63,521 nucleotides of DNA from Deltaproteobacteria bacterium (GTDB lineage Bacteria > JAEEML01): the NCBI GenBank assembly GCA_016283195.1, contig JAEEML010000089.1, forward strand, positions 1-63,521. The letters run 5' to 3'. The notes below the pieces were generated by a model. That model did no database searches, was not told where the DNA came from, and saw only the letters and a program-made list of their open reading frames with translations. Of the stretch, positions 9,696-18,895 are shown in pieces (the stretch's first letter is position 1; the number at the start of each line of letters is the position of its first letter). A program made the translations under genes and the position numbers.

Positions 9696-12527
9696 TCAGT
9701 TTTTAACGCAGCGGACAGAAAAAGCCATGACCTTGCTGACTACCCCGGTATCGAATTTATTGCCGCCTAAGTGGTAATATTTAGCCAGACCGCTGCTGTC
9801 TGATTTGCTCCAAAAGTAAGCATCGGAGCCAAAATCACCGTAGATGCCTATATTATGGCTGCCGGCGGGGTAAGCGGCAAAGCCGTAGCTATCGGCGCCC
9901 CAGTTGTCGTAATTGCGCCAGGGGATATTTTTGGCAATAAGGGCAATAAAAGCACTGCCGACGTGAGTATTTGCGAGATCCGCTTCAACAAAGCCGGCGA
10001 GAGTTTGCCACTCTTCTGCAGTGGGCATATGCCAGCCGGTGGGGCAAAAATTATCGGCTGCGGTATCATCCCAGCGGTACAAAAGACCATAAACAGCGTC
10101 ATTGCTCTCTTTGCCGTTGGCGTGGAAATTGGTGCCAATATTGCGGCGATAATTTTCCGCCATCCAAGTTTGGGTGCCGATTTTTACCGCTCTATAGCTG
10201 TTGCCGTCCTGATCTTGCACTGTTTCGGTGATGCTTATATCGCAATTGGGGCCGCCAAAGCCTTCAAAGCATTTTGTGCAGGTGCCATCGCCTAAAAGGC
10301 TGTCGTTGCAATAGCCGTTTTGGCAAGTGCATTTTTGGCAATTTTTGCCGAAATAGCCGCTTTGACACTGGTCGCAGTTGCTGCCTTCCCAGCCGGTATT
10401 GCAAAAAGAGCAGCTACCGTCGCCGGCAAGACCGCCTTTGCAGACGCCATGCTGGCAATTACAAGCTGTACAGGTGGGGCCAAAATGGCCGCTTTCGCAC
10501 TCATCGCAGTTGTCACCGGCAAAACCGGAGAGGCAGCTGGAACAGGTGCCGTCGCCGGAAAGAGTATCCTTGCAATAGCCGTTTTGGCAGGTGCATTTTT
10601 CACAATTTTCGCCAAAATAACCGCTTTGACACTTATTGCAACCCGGCCCGGTTTTGCCTTCGGGGCAGGAATCACAATTCCCGCTGCCGCTCACGCCGTC
10701 ATCACAACCGCCGTTACAGGAACATTTTTCACAAAATGAGCCATAGTAGCCTTTGGAACATTCAAGACAACCGGCACCAACGCGGGAGATGTCACATTCA
10801 GGGCAGACATTTATAACATTATTGAGGCCGCCAAAGCCGTCGTTTTCTGTATTGGGATTTGTTTGGTCATGAGTCCAGTTATCTTTTTCATTATTAATAT
10901 TGTATTTATAAATATGTTTGCCGCTGCTGGGGATAATGATGGTAACTTTCCAGAGAGATCCCTCTTTGGCCATGGGCTTTAGGCAATCGCCCCAGTTTTC
11001 ACAGCCTAAAAAGTCGCCGCCTACGGCAACAGACTCTTCGCCGTTATCGGGATAAGTAAAAGTTATTACATTACAAGGTCCATAAGTGCAGGTGCCGTTA
11101 GGTTGGGCGGTATAGCCGCTTTTGCAACTATCGCAATTTTGGCCGCCAAAACCATCCTGGCAGGTGCAATAACCGCTGCCGGTGAGGCCGTCATTACAGG
11201 TGCCGTTTTCACAAGTGCAGGGGAGGCAATCGGCATCGTAATAGCCTTTGGAACATTCCTGGCAGTTTTTGCCGTTATGGGCGGCGTTACATTCAGGGCA
11301 AACATCAAGAAAACTGTTTATGCCGCCAAAACCATCGCCCGCTTGATTGGGATTATTGTAATCATGCACCCACCAGCGTTCTTCGGGAATAGAGCGGTTA
11401 ATGATAAATTTGTAAAAATGGCGCCCGCTTGAAGGGATAGTGGCAGTGACTTTCCATAGGCCATCGCTATCCGGCACCATGGTTAAGGGACATTCCACCC
11501 AGTTATTACAGCCGAGCCAGTCGCCGGCCAGAGAGACGGTTTGCGGGGTATTGGCACCGCTGTCATAGCTGAAGGTAACTTCATTACATGGCGGAACTCT
11601 AACGCAGAGGCCGTCTTTAAGAGTGTAATCTGTATCGCATGTATCGCAATTTGTCCCGGTATAGCCTTCGTGACAACTATGCCATCTGCATTCGCCGTTG
11701 CCGTCAGCGCCGTCGTCACAGGTGCCGTGCTTACAGGTACATTCCTTACAAGTGGGGCCAAAGAAATTAGCTTTACAGAGGTCGCAATTTGCTCCGGTAT
11801 AGCCTTCGTCACAGAGGCAGACACCAAGGCCGTCTTTGGTGTCATCGCAATGCCCATGGCCGCAATCGGGGCATTTTTCGCAGTTCTCGCCAAAATAGCC
11901 GCTTTGGCAAATGTTGCACTCTGCTCCGCTGAAGCCCTCATCACAAGTGCTGCAGGTGCCATCTCCGGCCATGGTATCGCTGCAGACGCCGCTTGGGCAA
12001 TCGGGGCATTTTTTACACTCGGTACCATAGTAGCCCGGTGCGCATTTTTCGCACCGGCTGCCCATAAAACCCTCCGGGCAGGAACAGGTGCCTTGGCCGG
12101 TAATAGTGTCGGCGCATTTTCCGGCGCCGCAGTTTGGACATTCCTGGCAGGTTGGGCCATAAAAACCGGGCAGGCAGCTATCGCAGGCCGCGCCGCCAAA
12201 GCCGGGATTACAGGTGCAGGAACCGTCACCGGCTTTGGTATCGTTGCAACGCCCCTTGCCGCACTCACCGCATTTTTGGCAAGTTGAGCCAAAGTAGCCG
12301 CTTACACACTCGTCACATTTGGGCCCGGCAAAACCGACAGGACATGATAAGCCATTATTATTGTTGTTATTATTATTGTGCGTGTCGGTATTGGTATCAC
12401 TTGTTGTGGTCTTTCCCGGCTTTTCGGTTGCCGTATTCTCTTTGGGATCCTTATCCTTATCCTTATCTTTGTGACAGGCGCAGAGAGAGAGTGTCACCAG
12501 GCAAGTGAAGCACAAAATTCGTTTCAT
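9696..12527 (-). CDS. lipoprotein with EGF/laminin-like repeats, two CBM48-like domains and a C-terminal FISUMP domain
   Basis: 943 residues. The signal peptide ends in a lipobox (LCAC), followed by a DKDKDKD linker and an Asn run. The bulk is tandem EGF/laminin-like modules of about 44 residues, with the pattern GFxGxxCxxCxxGYFGxxCxxC then GxCxDTxxGDGTC. Two ~90-residue beta-sandwich-like domains interrupt them at ~314-410 and ~485-575. Both share GDxLGCxNWxxC, a WKVT strand, HxYKFxIN and a WxHD-NPN-DGFGG end, resembling glycogen-binding CBM48/AMPK-type modules with an added disulfide. The last ~180 residues (~762-943) match the FISUMP domain: a VKIGTQTWMAENY start, then CPTGWHMPT and SVRCVKN. 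Probably outer-surface anchored and glycan-binding. The same CBM-like domain occurs in the amylase lipoprotein at 39.7 kb. Confidence 0.85.
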   Translation of the reverse strand: MKRILCFTCLVTLSLCACHKDKDKDKDPKENTATEKPGKTTTSDTNTDTHNNNNNNNNGLSCPVGFAGPKCDECVSGYFGSTCQKCGECGKGRCNDTKAGDGSCTCNPGFGGAACDSCLPGFYGPTCQECPNCGAGKCADTITGQGTCSCPEGFMGSRCEKCAPGYYGTECKKCPDCPSGVCSDTMAGDGTCSTCDEGFSGAECNICQSGYFGENCEKCPDCGHGHCDDTKDGLGVCLCDEGYTGANCDLCKANFFGPTCKECTCKHGTCDDGADGNGECRWHSCHEGYTGTNCDTCDTDYTLKDGLCVRVPPCNEVTFSYDSGANTPQTVSLAGDWLGCNNWVECPLTMVPDSDGLWKVTATIPSSGRHFYKFIINRSIPEERWWVHDYNNPNQAGDGFGGINSFLDVCPECNAAHNGKNCQECSKGYYDADCLPCTCENGTCNDGLTGSGYCTCQDGFGGQNCDSCKSGYTAQPNGTCTYGPCNVITFTYPDNGEESVAVGGDFLGCENWGDCLKPMAKEGSLWKVTIIIPSSGKHIYKYNINNEKDNWTHDQTNPNTENDGFGGLNNVINVCPECDISRVGAGCLECSKGYYGSFCEKCSCNGGCDDGVSGSGNCDSCPEGKTGPGCNKCQSGYFGENCEKCTCQNGYCKDTLSGDGTCSSCLSGFAGDNCDECESGHFGPTCTACNCQHGVCKGGLAGDGSCSFCNTGWEGSNCDQCQSGYFGKNCQKCTCQNGYCNDSLLGDGTCTKCFEGFGGPNCDISITETVQDQDGNSYRAVKIGTQTWMAENYRRNIGTNFHANGKESNDAVYGLLYRWDDTAADNFCPTGWHMPTAEEWQTLAGFVEADLANTHVGSAFIALIAKNIPWRNYDNWGADSYGFAAYPAGSHNIGIYGDFGSDAYFWSKSDSSGLAKYYHLGGNKFDTGVVSKVMAFSVRCVKN

Positions 12528-12715
12528 TATGACTCCTTCTTATAATCAGGGCAAAATTGCCAAACAGAACTTTTCCTATCTAAAACAATATGGCTTTTAA
12601 GTCAAATGCCAAAGCCTTAGTATAACTTATAGTGGCCAAAGCGGGAATAGCTTGCGCCGCCAGCTGTTTTGTGCTAGCTAGAGTGCTTATCTGGATAGCT
12701 TCATAAGGAGGCTAA

Positions 12716-13615
12716 ATGGGCGAAGATAAAACAGCACTGGTAAATATAAACGAGCTTAGGTCAGCATTATTAAGTAATAAAACTGAGAACAAACGCGAAG
12801 CTACGCTGCTTTTTCTCACCGGCCCGGAACGGGGTCAGCTTTATAAATTGGATAGTAAAGAGACCACCATCGGCCGCGACCCGGCTTGCACTATTTCCAT
12901 TCCCGATGGCAGTTTAAGCCGTAGTCATGCTAGGTGCGTAGAGCGCGGTGCGGAAGTTTGGCTTGAGGATTTGGGCAGTACCAACGGCACTTACTGCAAC
13001 GGCGAACAGATAAAAAAAGTAGCCCTTTGCGATGGTGACCGCATTCAGCTTGGCAATAATATCATCATCAAGTTTAGTTGGCAGGATAGCCTGGAAAGCA
13101 CTTTTCAAGAGCAGCTTTTTAACTCGGCCAATAAAGATGGCCTGACCGGCCTCTTTAATAAAAAATATTTTGAAGAGCATCTCGCTACCGAGTTTGCCTT
13201 TGCTCGCCGCCATGATACGCCGTTATCGCTTATAATGTTTGATATCGACCATTTTAAAAAGGTAAACGATACTTACGGGCACCTGGCCGGGGATGAAATT
13301 TTGCGCTCTTTGGCGCATTTAATCAGTGCCATGGTGCGTACCGAAGATTTGCTGGCGCGCTATGGCGGAGAAGAATTTGTGGTTTTGCTGCGCGGCGACC
13401 AGGCGTCGGCTTATGCCATGGCTGAGCGTTTGCGTAAGGCAGTGGAAAAACACGCTTTTTCTTTCTATGGCGAGTCTATTCCGGTAACCATCAGCTTAGG
13501 CGTACATACGCTTAGCGAGAATAGCGGCTCGCCGCTTGATTTGGTAATGAAGGCCGATGAATACCTCTATAGAGCCAAAAACGCCGGCCGTAATAGCACA
13601 GGCTGTGCACCTTAA
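12716..13615 (+). CDS. FHA-GGDEF protein (diguanylate cyclase)
   Basis: 299 residues, cytoplasmic. Residues ~37-110 form an FHA phosphothreonine-binding domain (GRDPACTI, LSRSHARC, LEDLGSTNGTYCNG). Residues ~135-295 form a GGDEF domain with an active-site GGEEF and, five residues upstream, an RxxD (RTED) inhibitory site for product feedback. It should make cyclic di-GMP from GTP, with output set by a Ser/Thr-kinase phosphoprotein partner. AAGGAGG lies just before the ATG. The stop is three bases before the plsB start, so the two genes are co-transcribed and probably coupled. Confidence 0.92.
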   Translation: MGEDKTALVNINELRSALLSNKTENKREATLLFLTGPERGQLYKLDSKETTIGRDPACTISIPDGSLSRSHARCVERGAEVWLEDLGSTNGTYCNGEQIKKVALCDGDRIQLGNNIIIKFSWQDSLESTFQEQLFNSANKDGLTGLFNKKYFEEHLATEFAFARRHDTPLSLIMFDIDHFKKVNDTYGHLAGDEILRSLAHLISAMVRTEDLLARYGGEEFVVLLRGDQASAYAMAERLRKAVEKHAFSFYGESIPVTISLGVHTLSENSGSPLDLVMKADEYLYRAKNAGRNSTGCAP

Positions 13616-13618
13616 ATC

Positions 13619-16315
13619 ATGTCTGGGTCTCTTAACGATAGCTCGTTACCTGTTTTGCGATTTAGAGGCAGGGCAGCGAAAAGAGTAACAAAGCGCCGCC
13701 TTAGCCGCCTGGGGGAACTTTGCGCCAATTTGCTCCTTGGGCAGCTTAATTTGCCGCCGGAGGCTGAGGAGAAGCTAAAAAAGCTCCATAGCGAGGGCAC
13801 TTGTGTTTATGTAGGCCAAAATCAGAGCCGCCTTTTGATGCTCCACCAGCTTTACAATTTAGAGCGCCTTAATTTGCCTCTGCCTAAAGCAGTTATCGGT
13901 CCGCTGCATCTCGCTTGGCTCTCGCAAGAGCAACTTGCTGAAAATATTGAAGAACTTTCGGCAGCTGCGGAGATGCGCCACTTTTTGCACTGGGGCTTTT
14001 TGCCTACTCTTTCCATGACACTGGCTTATCAAAAGCTAAAAACCGGGAATCCGGTTTCGCTCTGTCTTAACAGTGCGTATCAAGGCCTTCTCGCTCCCTG
14101 GCCGTTTTTTGAGGAATTTATCCCGCTGATAAAGGCTCAGGAAGAGAGCTCACGTCCGCTTCTTATCGTGCCCTATATGCTCTTTACCTCGATGGATCCG
14201 CCGAAACAAAAAGGCGGCCTTTTAAAGCGCCTTTTAGGTAACAGCTTTTTTGATACCATTTATGACTTTATCAATCTGCTCTTGCCGGAGGGCAACCAAT
14301 TGGCCAGAGTGCGCCTGGGTAATGAGCTTAATTTAAAAGAGTGGCTTAAAAATGCACCAAAGGATCTTCCGCCTGAGGAACTTTGCGGCCGCCTCTATGA
14401 GGAGCTTAGAGCTCGCTTTTTGAATGAGGAGCGGGTGGCTATCGGCCCGCGCCGCCCCAAAGCCAAAGATGCTTTTCATTTTATTATGCAAGACCCTAAA
14501 GTGCTGGCGGCAGCTGAACTTAATGAAACTGCCTCGCCCAAAGAAAGACACCAATATGAGCAAAGAGTGCAAAAAACGGTGCGCGAGATAGCCGCCAATT
14601 ATAATGGCCGTTTTTTACGCCTATTAAGCTATGCCATCGGCTTTATTGTTTCCAAAATATATGATGATGTGGTTATCGACCGGCCGGCCTTAAAGGAAGT
14701 GGCACGAGCTATGGAGAAGGGGCCGATTATCATTTGCCCTTCCCATAAGAGCCATATTGATTATCTGGTGGCCAGCAGTACTCTCTTCCATGCCGGCCTG
14801 ACACCGCCGCATATCGCCGCCGGAGCTAATCTCTCCTTCTGGCCCCTAGGGCCCATCTTTCGGCGCGGCGGAGCTTTTTTTATCCGCCGTACTTTTAGGG
14901 GCGATGCCTTTTATACCGCTGTGATGAAATCTTATGTGCGCTATCTTTTATCCAGCGGATATTCCATAGAATTTTTTATGGAAGGCGGGCGAAGTCGCAC
15001 CGGTAAGCTCTTGATGCCCAAAATGGGCATGATGGCTATGGTTTTGGAGGCCTGGCGCGATGAAGGTTATCCCGATATTCACGTTGTGCCGCTTTCCATA
15101 GATTACGAGCGTATTGTGGAGTCCGGTTCTTATACCAAAGAGCTGGCCGGCGGTGAAAAACGGCCGGAAGATATCAAGGGGCTTCTTTCCAGTAGCCGTT
15201 TGCTCTCCCTAAAAGGCGGGCGCATTTATCTAAATTTTGCCAGCCCCATAAGCCTTAGAAAATATTTGGCGGATCAAAAAGGCATGGATCTTCTGGCCGA
15301 AGATGCTGAGGCCCACAAGGTGCCGGCGGAAACGCTTTCCAAGGACGATTGGCGCGAGCTCAACCAGCACCTTTGTTACCGGGCTTTATATAATGTGGGC
15401 ATGGCGGTTACTTTAACACCTACTGCCTTGCTTTCTTTGGTGCTTCTAAGCCAACCGGGCCGCGTTTTTACGCGTGAGCAGCTTGTACATCGTGTTGATT
15501 TCTTTAGTAAAATACTTTATGCTACCGGTATTGCTTTTTCGCCTATGCTAAAAGATGAGCAAAATGCCGCTATTGAAGCAGTTATCGACAGCCTCTTGAG
15601 CGAGGGCCTCTTAGAGCGCGAGAGCCACCATCGCACAGCTAAAAAGAGCCTTTTAAAGCTGAGTGAAATGGCCTCTTTTGAGCTGGATTTTTATAAAAAT
15701 AACGTTATGCAGCAGCTGGCTCCGCTGGCTATCGCCGCCGGTGCGGTAATAACCGCGTTTAGCGCCGATAATGCTGACGTTTCCTATGAAAAAGCGGCTG
15801 AAAGGGCCGATTTTTTGTCGCGGCTCTTTAAAAACGAGTTTCTTTTTGCTCCAGAACCTGATGATTTGCCTAATTTTGATATCGCTATGGCCTTTTTAGC
15901 CGCCCACGGCTTTATAGATATCACCGCTGATAATACAGTGAGAATAGTGCGCAAGGAGCCCCTAAAATGGTTGCTCTCAACTCTGGACTCCTTTATTGAA
16001 GCCTACTGGGTGGTGATAAGCTCACTGGCTGAGCTTAGGCGTTTTCCCATGTGGCAAGGGGAGTTTTCTAAAAAATGCCTGGCCGAATGTCGTTTTCGTT
16101 TCAGTACCGGTAAATTACTCACCAATGAATCAGCCAGTAAAATACTTATCGGTAATGCCATTGGCTGGCTTTTGGAAAACGGATATTTATTAAGAGAGGC
16201 GATTTCCGGCGAAGGTGTTAATAAAAATCGCCTGCCCTTGCAACTTAACGGCGATGAAGCTATAGAGGCTTCCTTGGCCGAAAAATTAAAGCCGTTTTTG
16301 CCGCTTAATCGCTAG
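13619..16315 (+). CDS. plsB: glycerol-3-phosphate acyltransferase
   Basis: Acylates the sn-1 position of glycerol-3-phosphate, the first step of phospholipid synthesis, at the inner membrane. At 898 residues it is somewhat longer than the E. coli enzyme (~807). The acyltransferase blocks are visible: HX4D (His376-Asp381 in SHKSHIDYL), GGAFFIRRTF, FFMEGGRSRTGK and the block IV VPLSIDYERI. There is no Shine-Dalgarno at the ATG three bases after the diguanylate cyclase stop, so translation probably depends on reinitiation. C-terminal residues 600-898 are the large helical region usual in PlsB. Confidence 0.93.
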   Translation: MSGSLNDSSLPVLRFRGRAAKRVTKRRLSRLGELCANLLLGQLNLPPEAEEKLKKLHSEGTCVYVGQNQSRLLMLHQLYNLERLNLPLPKAVIGPLHLAWLSQEQLAENIEELSAAAEMRHFLHWGFLPTLSMTLAYQKLKTGNPVSLCLNSAYQGLLAPWPFFEEFIPLIKAQEESSRPLLIVPYMLFTSMDPPKQKGGLLKRLLGNSFFDTIYDFINLLLPEGNQLARVRLGNELNLKEWLKNAPKDLPPEELCGRLYEELRARFLNEERVAIGPRRPKAKDAFHFIMQDPKVLAAAELNETASPKERHQYEQRVQKTVREIAANYNGRFLRLLSYAIGFIVSKIYDDVVIDRPALKEVARAMEKGPIIICPSHKSHIDYLVASSTLFHAGLTPPHIAAGANLSFWPLGPIFRRGGAFFIRRTFRGDAFYTAVMKSYVRYLLSSGYSIEFFMEGGRSRTGKLLMPKMGMMAMVLEAWRDEGYPDIHVVPLSIDYERIVESGSYTKELAGGEKRPEDIKGLLSSSRLLSLKGGRIYLNFASPISLRKYLADQKGMDLLAEDAEAHKVPAETLSKDDWRELNQHLCYRALYNVGMAVTLTPTALLSLVLLSQPGRVFTREQLVHRVDFFSKILYATGIAFSPMLKDEQNAAIEAVIDSLLSEGLLERESHHRTAKKSLLKLSEMASFELDFYKNNVMQQLAPLAIAAGAVITAFSADNADVSYEKAAERADFLSRLFKNEFLFAPEPDDLPNFDIAMAFLAAHGFIDITADNTVRIVRKEPLKWLLSTLDSFIEAYWVVISSLAELRRFPMWQGEFSKKCLAECRFRFSTGKLLTNESASKILIGNAIGWLLENGYLLREAISGEGVNKNRLPLQLNGDEAIEASLAEKLKPFLPLNR

Positions 16316-16411
16316 TAAAGAGCTGCTTAGCGCCCGCTTTTAGGCTCTCAAAAAATTCTACATTGATTTGCTGGCTAAATTTGAGTTTGTGCGGGAAAAA
16401 CTTAGGGAATC

Positions 16412-17083
16412 TTATTTGCCCATTTTTTTGATGGCCGGGCGCACCACAACGTAGCTACCGGGTTTACCGGGCACCGAGCCGTTGATTAAGAGCAGATTGC
16501 GGGCGGCGTCAATTTTGGTAACTTTAATATTTTGGGTGGTTACCTGGTTGTTACCCATGTGGCCGGGCAGGTTTTTGCCAATGGTAACGCGGGTGGGGTT
16601 ACGGCAACCGATGGAACCAACGTGGCGTTTATATTCATGGGCACCGTGGGTGCGGCCAAAACCGTGGTGGTTGTGGCGTTTCATAACGCCTTGAAAACCG
16701 CAGCCTTTGGCTGTGCCGATGACATCGACGAACTTTTCGCCTTCAAAAAGAGCTACTGTGAGTTCGGCGCCCACTTCGTATTTGGCGAGTTCGGCTTCTT
16801 TTACGCGAATCTCTTTGACAAATTTTTTGGCTACGCCGCCGGATTTTTTAACATGGCCGGCTTCGGGCTTGGAGACCTTTTTCTCTTTTTTGTTATCAAA
16901 GCCCAGTTGCAGAGCGCTGTAACCGTCGCTCTTGCCGTTTTCGTGCACAGCTTCGCTTCTCTTGGCGAGAATGGTGCAGGGGCCAACTTCGATGACGGTA
17001 ACCGGCACCATGTGCCCTTTGTCATCAAAGAATTGAGTCATACCGAGTTTTTTACCTAAAAGACCTAATTTGCGCTCTTGCAT
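16412..17083 (-). CDS. rplC: 50S ribosomal protein L3
   Basis: The start is the ATG at 17083, preceded by AAGGAGG; an upstream in-frame ATG at 17149 would add a non-family N-terminus. The 224 residues begin GLLGKKLGMTQFFDDKG and carry the L3 signature around residues 120-165 (GCGFQGVMKRHNHHGFGRTHG), then GCRNPTRV and LPGHMGNNQVT. L3 is an early-assembly protein near the peptidyl-transferase centre. Normally rplC is in the S10 operon with rplD, rplW and rplB. Here none of these is adjacent: plsB converges on one side and an unrecognised gene lies upstream. Confidence 0.96.
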   Translation of the reverse strand: MQERKLGLLGKKLGMTQFFDDKGHMVPVTVIEVGPCTILAKRSEAVHENGKSDGYSALQLGFDNKKEKKVSKPEAGHVKKSGGVAKKFVKEIRVKEAELAKYEVGAELTVALFEGEKFVDVIGTAKGCGFQGVMKRHNHHGFGRTHGAHEYKRHVGSIGCRNPTRVTIGKNLPGHMGNNQVTTQNIKVTKIDAARNLLLINGSVPGKPGSYVVVRPAIKKMGK

Positions 17084-17112
17084 TGCTTCCTCCTTAGGAA
17101 ATCTGTTGAATT

Positions 17113-17176
17113 GTACCACCATTGGTACGGGAACACGGTAAGGCGCCAAACCGGCGGTTCCGCTGGAGGCGCCTTA
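17113..17176 (-). promoter_or_regulatory. structured 5' leader of rplC (two hairpins)
   Basis: Between the preceding stop (17209) and the rplC start (17083) lie two perfect inverted repeats. One has a 9-bp stem TAAGGCGCC/GGCGCCTTA at 17139-17147 and 17168-17176. The other has a 6-bp stem GTACCA/TGGTAC at 17113-17118 and 17123-17128 with a 4-base loop. Neither is followed by a U-run on the minus strand, so they are not ordinary terminators. A ribosomal-protein autoregulatory leader is a reasonable guess. Confidence 0.45.
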
Positions 17177-17208
17177 TAAACAATTTTTATGAAAAAGTAA
17201 AGAACTAT

Positions 17209-18879
17209 TTATACTCTGAGGCGAAAACTGCTGCCGCTCTTGGATCTCGTTGGCGGAGTGGTCGGAGCTGCCGGCTGAGCTTTAGGCGCACTTCCTAAAA
17301 TGGAGCGCAAAATGGCCGCCGCGCCGCCATAACTGCCAAAGAGAGCCGGGCCGTCGGTTATGCCGGCGCGGATATAACCCTCTTCGAGGGGACTTTCCGT
17401 GCGGTAATAAATGGCCCTAAAACTCCAATCGGGAGTGAGACGGTGGTTCAAGATAAGCGAAAAGAGGAGTTCGTTAATAAGGTTAAAGCCCTCTTTGTCG
17501 TAGGCAATGGCCAGTCTTTTAGCGCTAAGCTCTGTTTCGGCTTCTTTAGAAAGCAAATATGAACCCGGTAGTGAAGCCATGACGCCCATGCTGATTTGGC
17601 CGCTGATAAGGCCGCCAAGTTCGGCGGCGGTTATCAAATTGGCGGCCGGCAAAGTGGCAATGGCTCCATTTAGGCCATCTATAAAGGCCATCGGTAACTG
17701 GATGGCGCTCTCATTTAAAGGAATAGCGCGCTTTAATAGAGCGATGGAATTAAATTGCAGGTTATCGGCTTTAAGAAGCGCTTTAAGCATGGGCAAAAAA
17801 GCGCTGTTTTCCAGCGGTAGAATAAGCAGTAACCCGGCTTGGCGGCGGCTCCCCGGCTTTAAAAGCAGACGCGGATCGGCCAGGCTGTATTCCAGGGCGC
17901 TGAGGTCAATTAGAGTATAACTGCCGGCTTGGCCAAAAGGTCCGCCGCGCTGCACAATACCGCAAGTGGCGGCCGCTTTGTTATATTCGGCTAGTAGCTC
18001 CTCTTTTTGAGCTAAAAAATCGCGCAAAATCCAATAGAGCAGATCTTCGCTGAAAAGGCCGCCGGCCGCCGCCGCTCTAAGCTCGCTAAGCGGTGCTACC
18101 AAAGCAGTATTTTGGCGGTACCACTCAGTGAGAACGGGGCGCAGTTCGCGCACATAGGGGGAGAGCAGGTCGCTAAAAGCCGGGCTGTCGGTGAGGATTA
18201 AGTGGAGCGGCGTGCCGTTTAGAGGAATAGAGGAGAGAACACTCAATAAATCGGCGGAATAATCCTTTTTGGCGCCGCTTTTTAGCTCTTTATGCAAGTA
18301 AATAAGCGGATTATAGCTATGCTCCATAAGGAAGAGCAGTGCCGGGATAAGGCGCTCATCGCTCTCACTGTTTGCGGCTATAAGCTCTTCCAAAGTGCTG
18401 CCCAAAAGAAAGCTTATGGCAGTTAAAATCTGCTCGGCTTGCCCGCTATCCTGCTCCTTTGCGCTATCAAAGGCCGCCAGTTTGGCTGTAAGGCCGCTTT
18501 TCTTGGCCAGTAGATACCAACTGTCGGCCAGAGCCAAAAAGGCGGCTAGCCATGAAGTAATCACCGGCCCCATATTTTCATGAGCAATATCAATGAGTAG
18601 CGTATCTCCGTTTAACTCCATGGCGCTAAGACCGCTTTTAGCTCTAAAAAGCGGCGCCGCAATTTGCGGCAGCGGGCTACTTTGTAAATAAATTTTTTTA
18701 TAAAGCCAAAAATCAGCCGGCAGATTATTAAAAAGAGCGCTTAAACTAGTTAGCGTCGGTGCTGTTTCGGCCAGAGGTACAAATTGCCGCAAGGCCAGAA
18801 ACTGGCGTTTTTTCAGCAGGTTGTAAATAGTATAGTGGCTATCCAGCAGGGCCAGTTCAGAAATGACTTTGCTTTCCAT
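17209..18879 (-). CDS. unrecognised 556-aa protein encoded after the ClpA-like gene
   Basis: I recognise no family. The protein is Leu/Ala-rich and mostly helical in appearance, with no signal peptide or clear transmembrane segment, so it is probably cytoplasmic. It ends in a Ser/Thr/Pro/Ala-rich linker and a basic tail (SGSSFRLRV). The start at 18879 lies 17 bases after the stop of the ClpA-like unfoldase gene and has GGGAGG upstream, so the two are almost certainly co-expressed. An adaptor, substrate or specificity factor of the unfoldase is one possibility, but nothing in the sequence proves it. Confidence 0.75.
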   Translation of the reverse strand: MESKVISELALLDSHYTIYNLLKKRQFLALRQFVPLAETAPTLTSLSALFNNLPADFWLYKKIYLQSSPLPQIAAPLFRAKSGLSAMELNGDTLLIDIAHENMGPVITSWLAAFLALADSWYLLAKKSGLTAKLAAFDSAKEQDSGQAEQILTAISFLLGSTLEELIAANSESDERLIPALLFLMEHSYNPLIYLHKELKSGAKKDYSADLLSVLSSIPLNGTPLHLILTDSPAFSDLLSPYVRELRPVLTEWYRQNTALVAPLSELRAAAAGGLFSEDLLYWILRDFLAQKEELLAEYNKAAATCGIVQRGGPFGQAGSYTLIDLSALEYSLADPRLLLKPGSRRQAGLLLILPLENSAFLPMLKALLKADNLQFNSIALLKRAIPLNESAIQLPMAFIDGLNGAIATLPAANLITAAELGGLISGQISMGVMASLPGSYLLSKEAETELSAKRLAIAYDKEGFNLINELLFSLILNHRLTPDWSFRAIYYRTESPLEEGYIRAGITDGPALFGSYGGAAAILRSILGSAPKAQPAAPTTPPTRSKSGSSFRLRV

Positions 18880-18895
18880 AAGGCCTCCCTGGTAA

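Noticed and set aside
17139-17176. Intrinsic terminator for the gene upstream of rplC
   Set aside because: The 9-bp stem is followed on the minus strand by CCGTGTTCCC, not a U-run.
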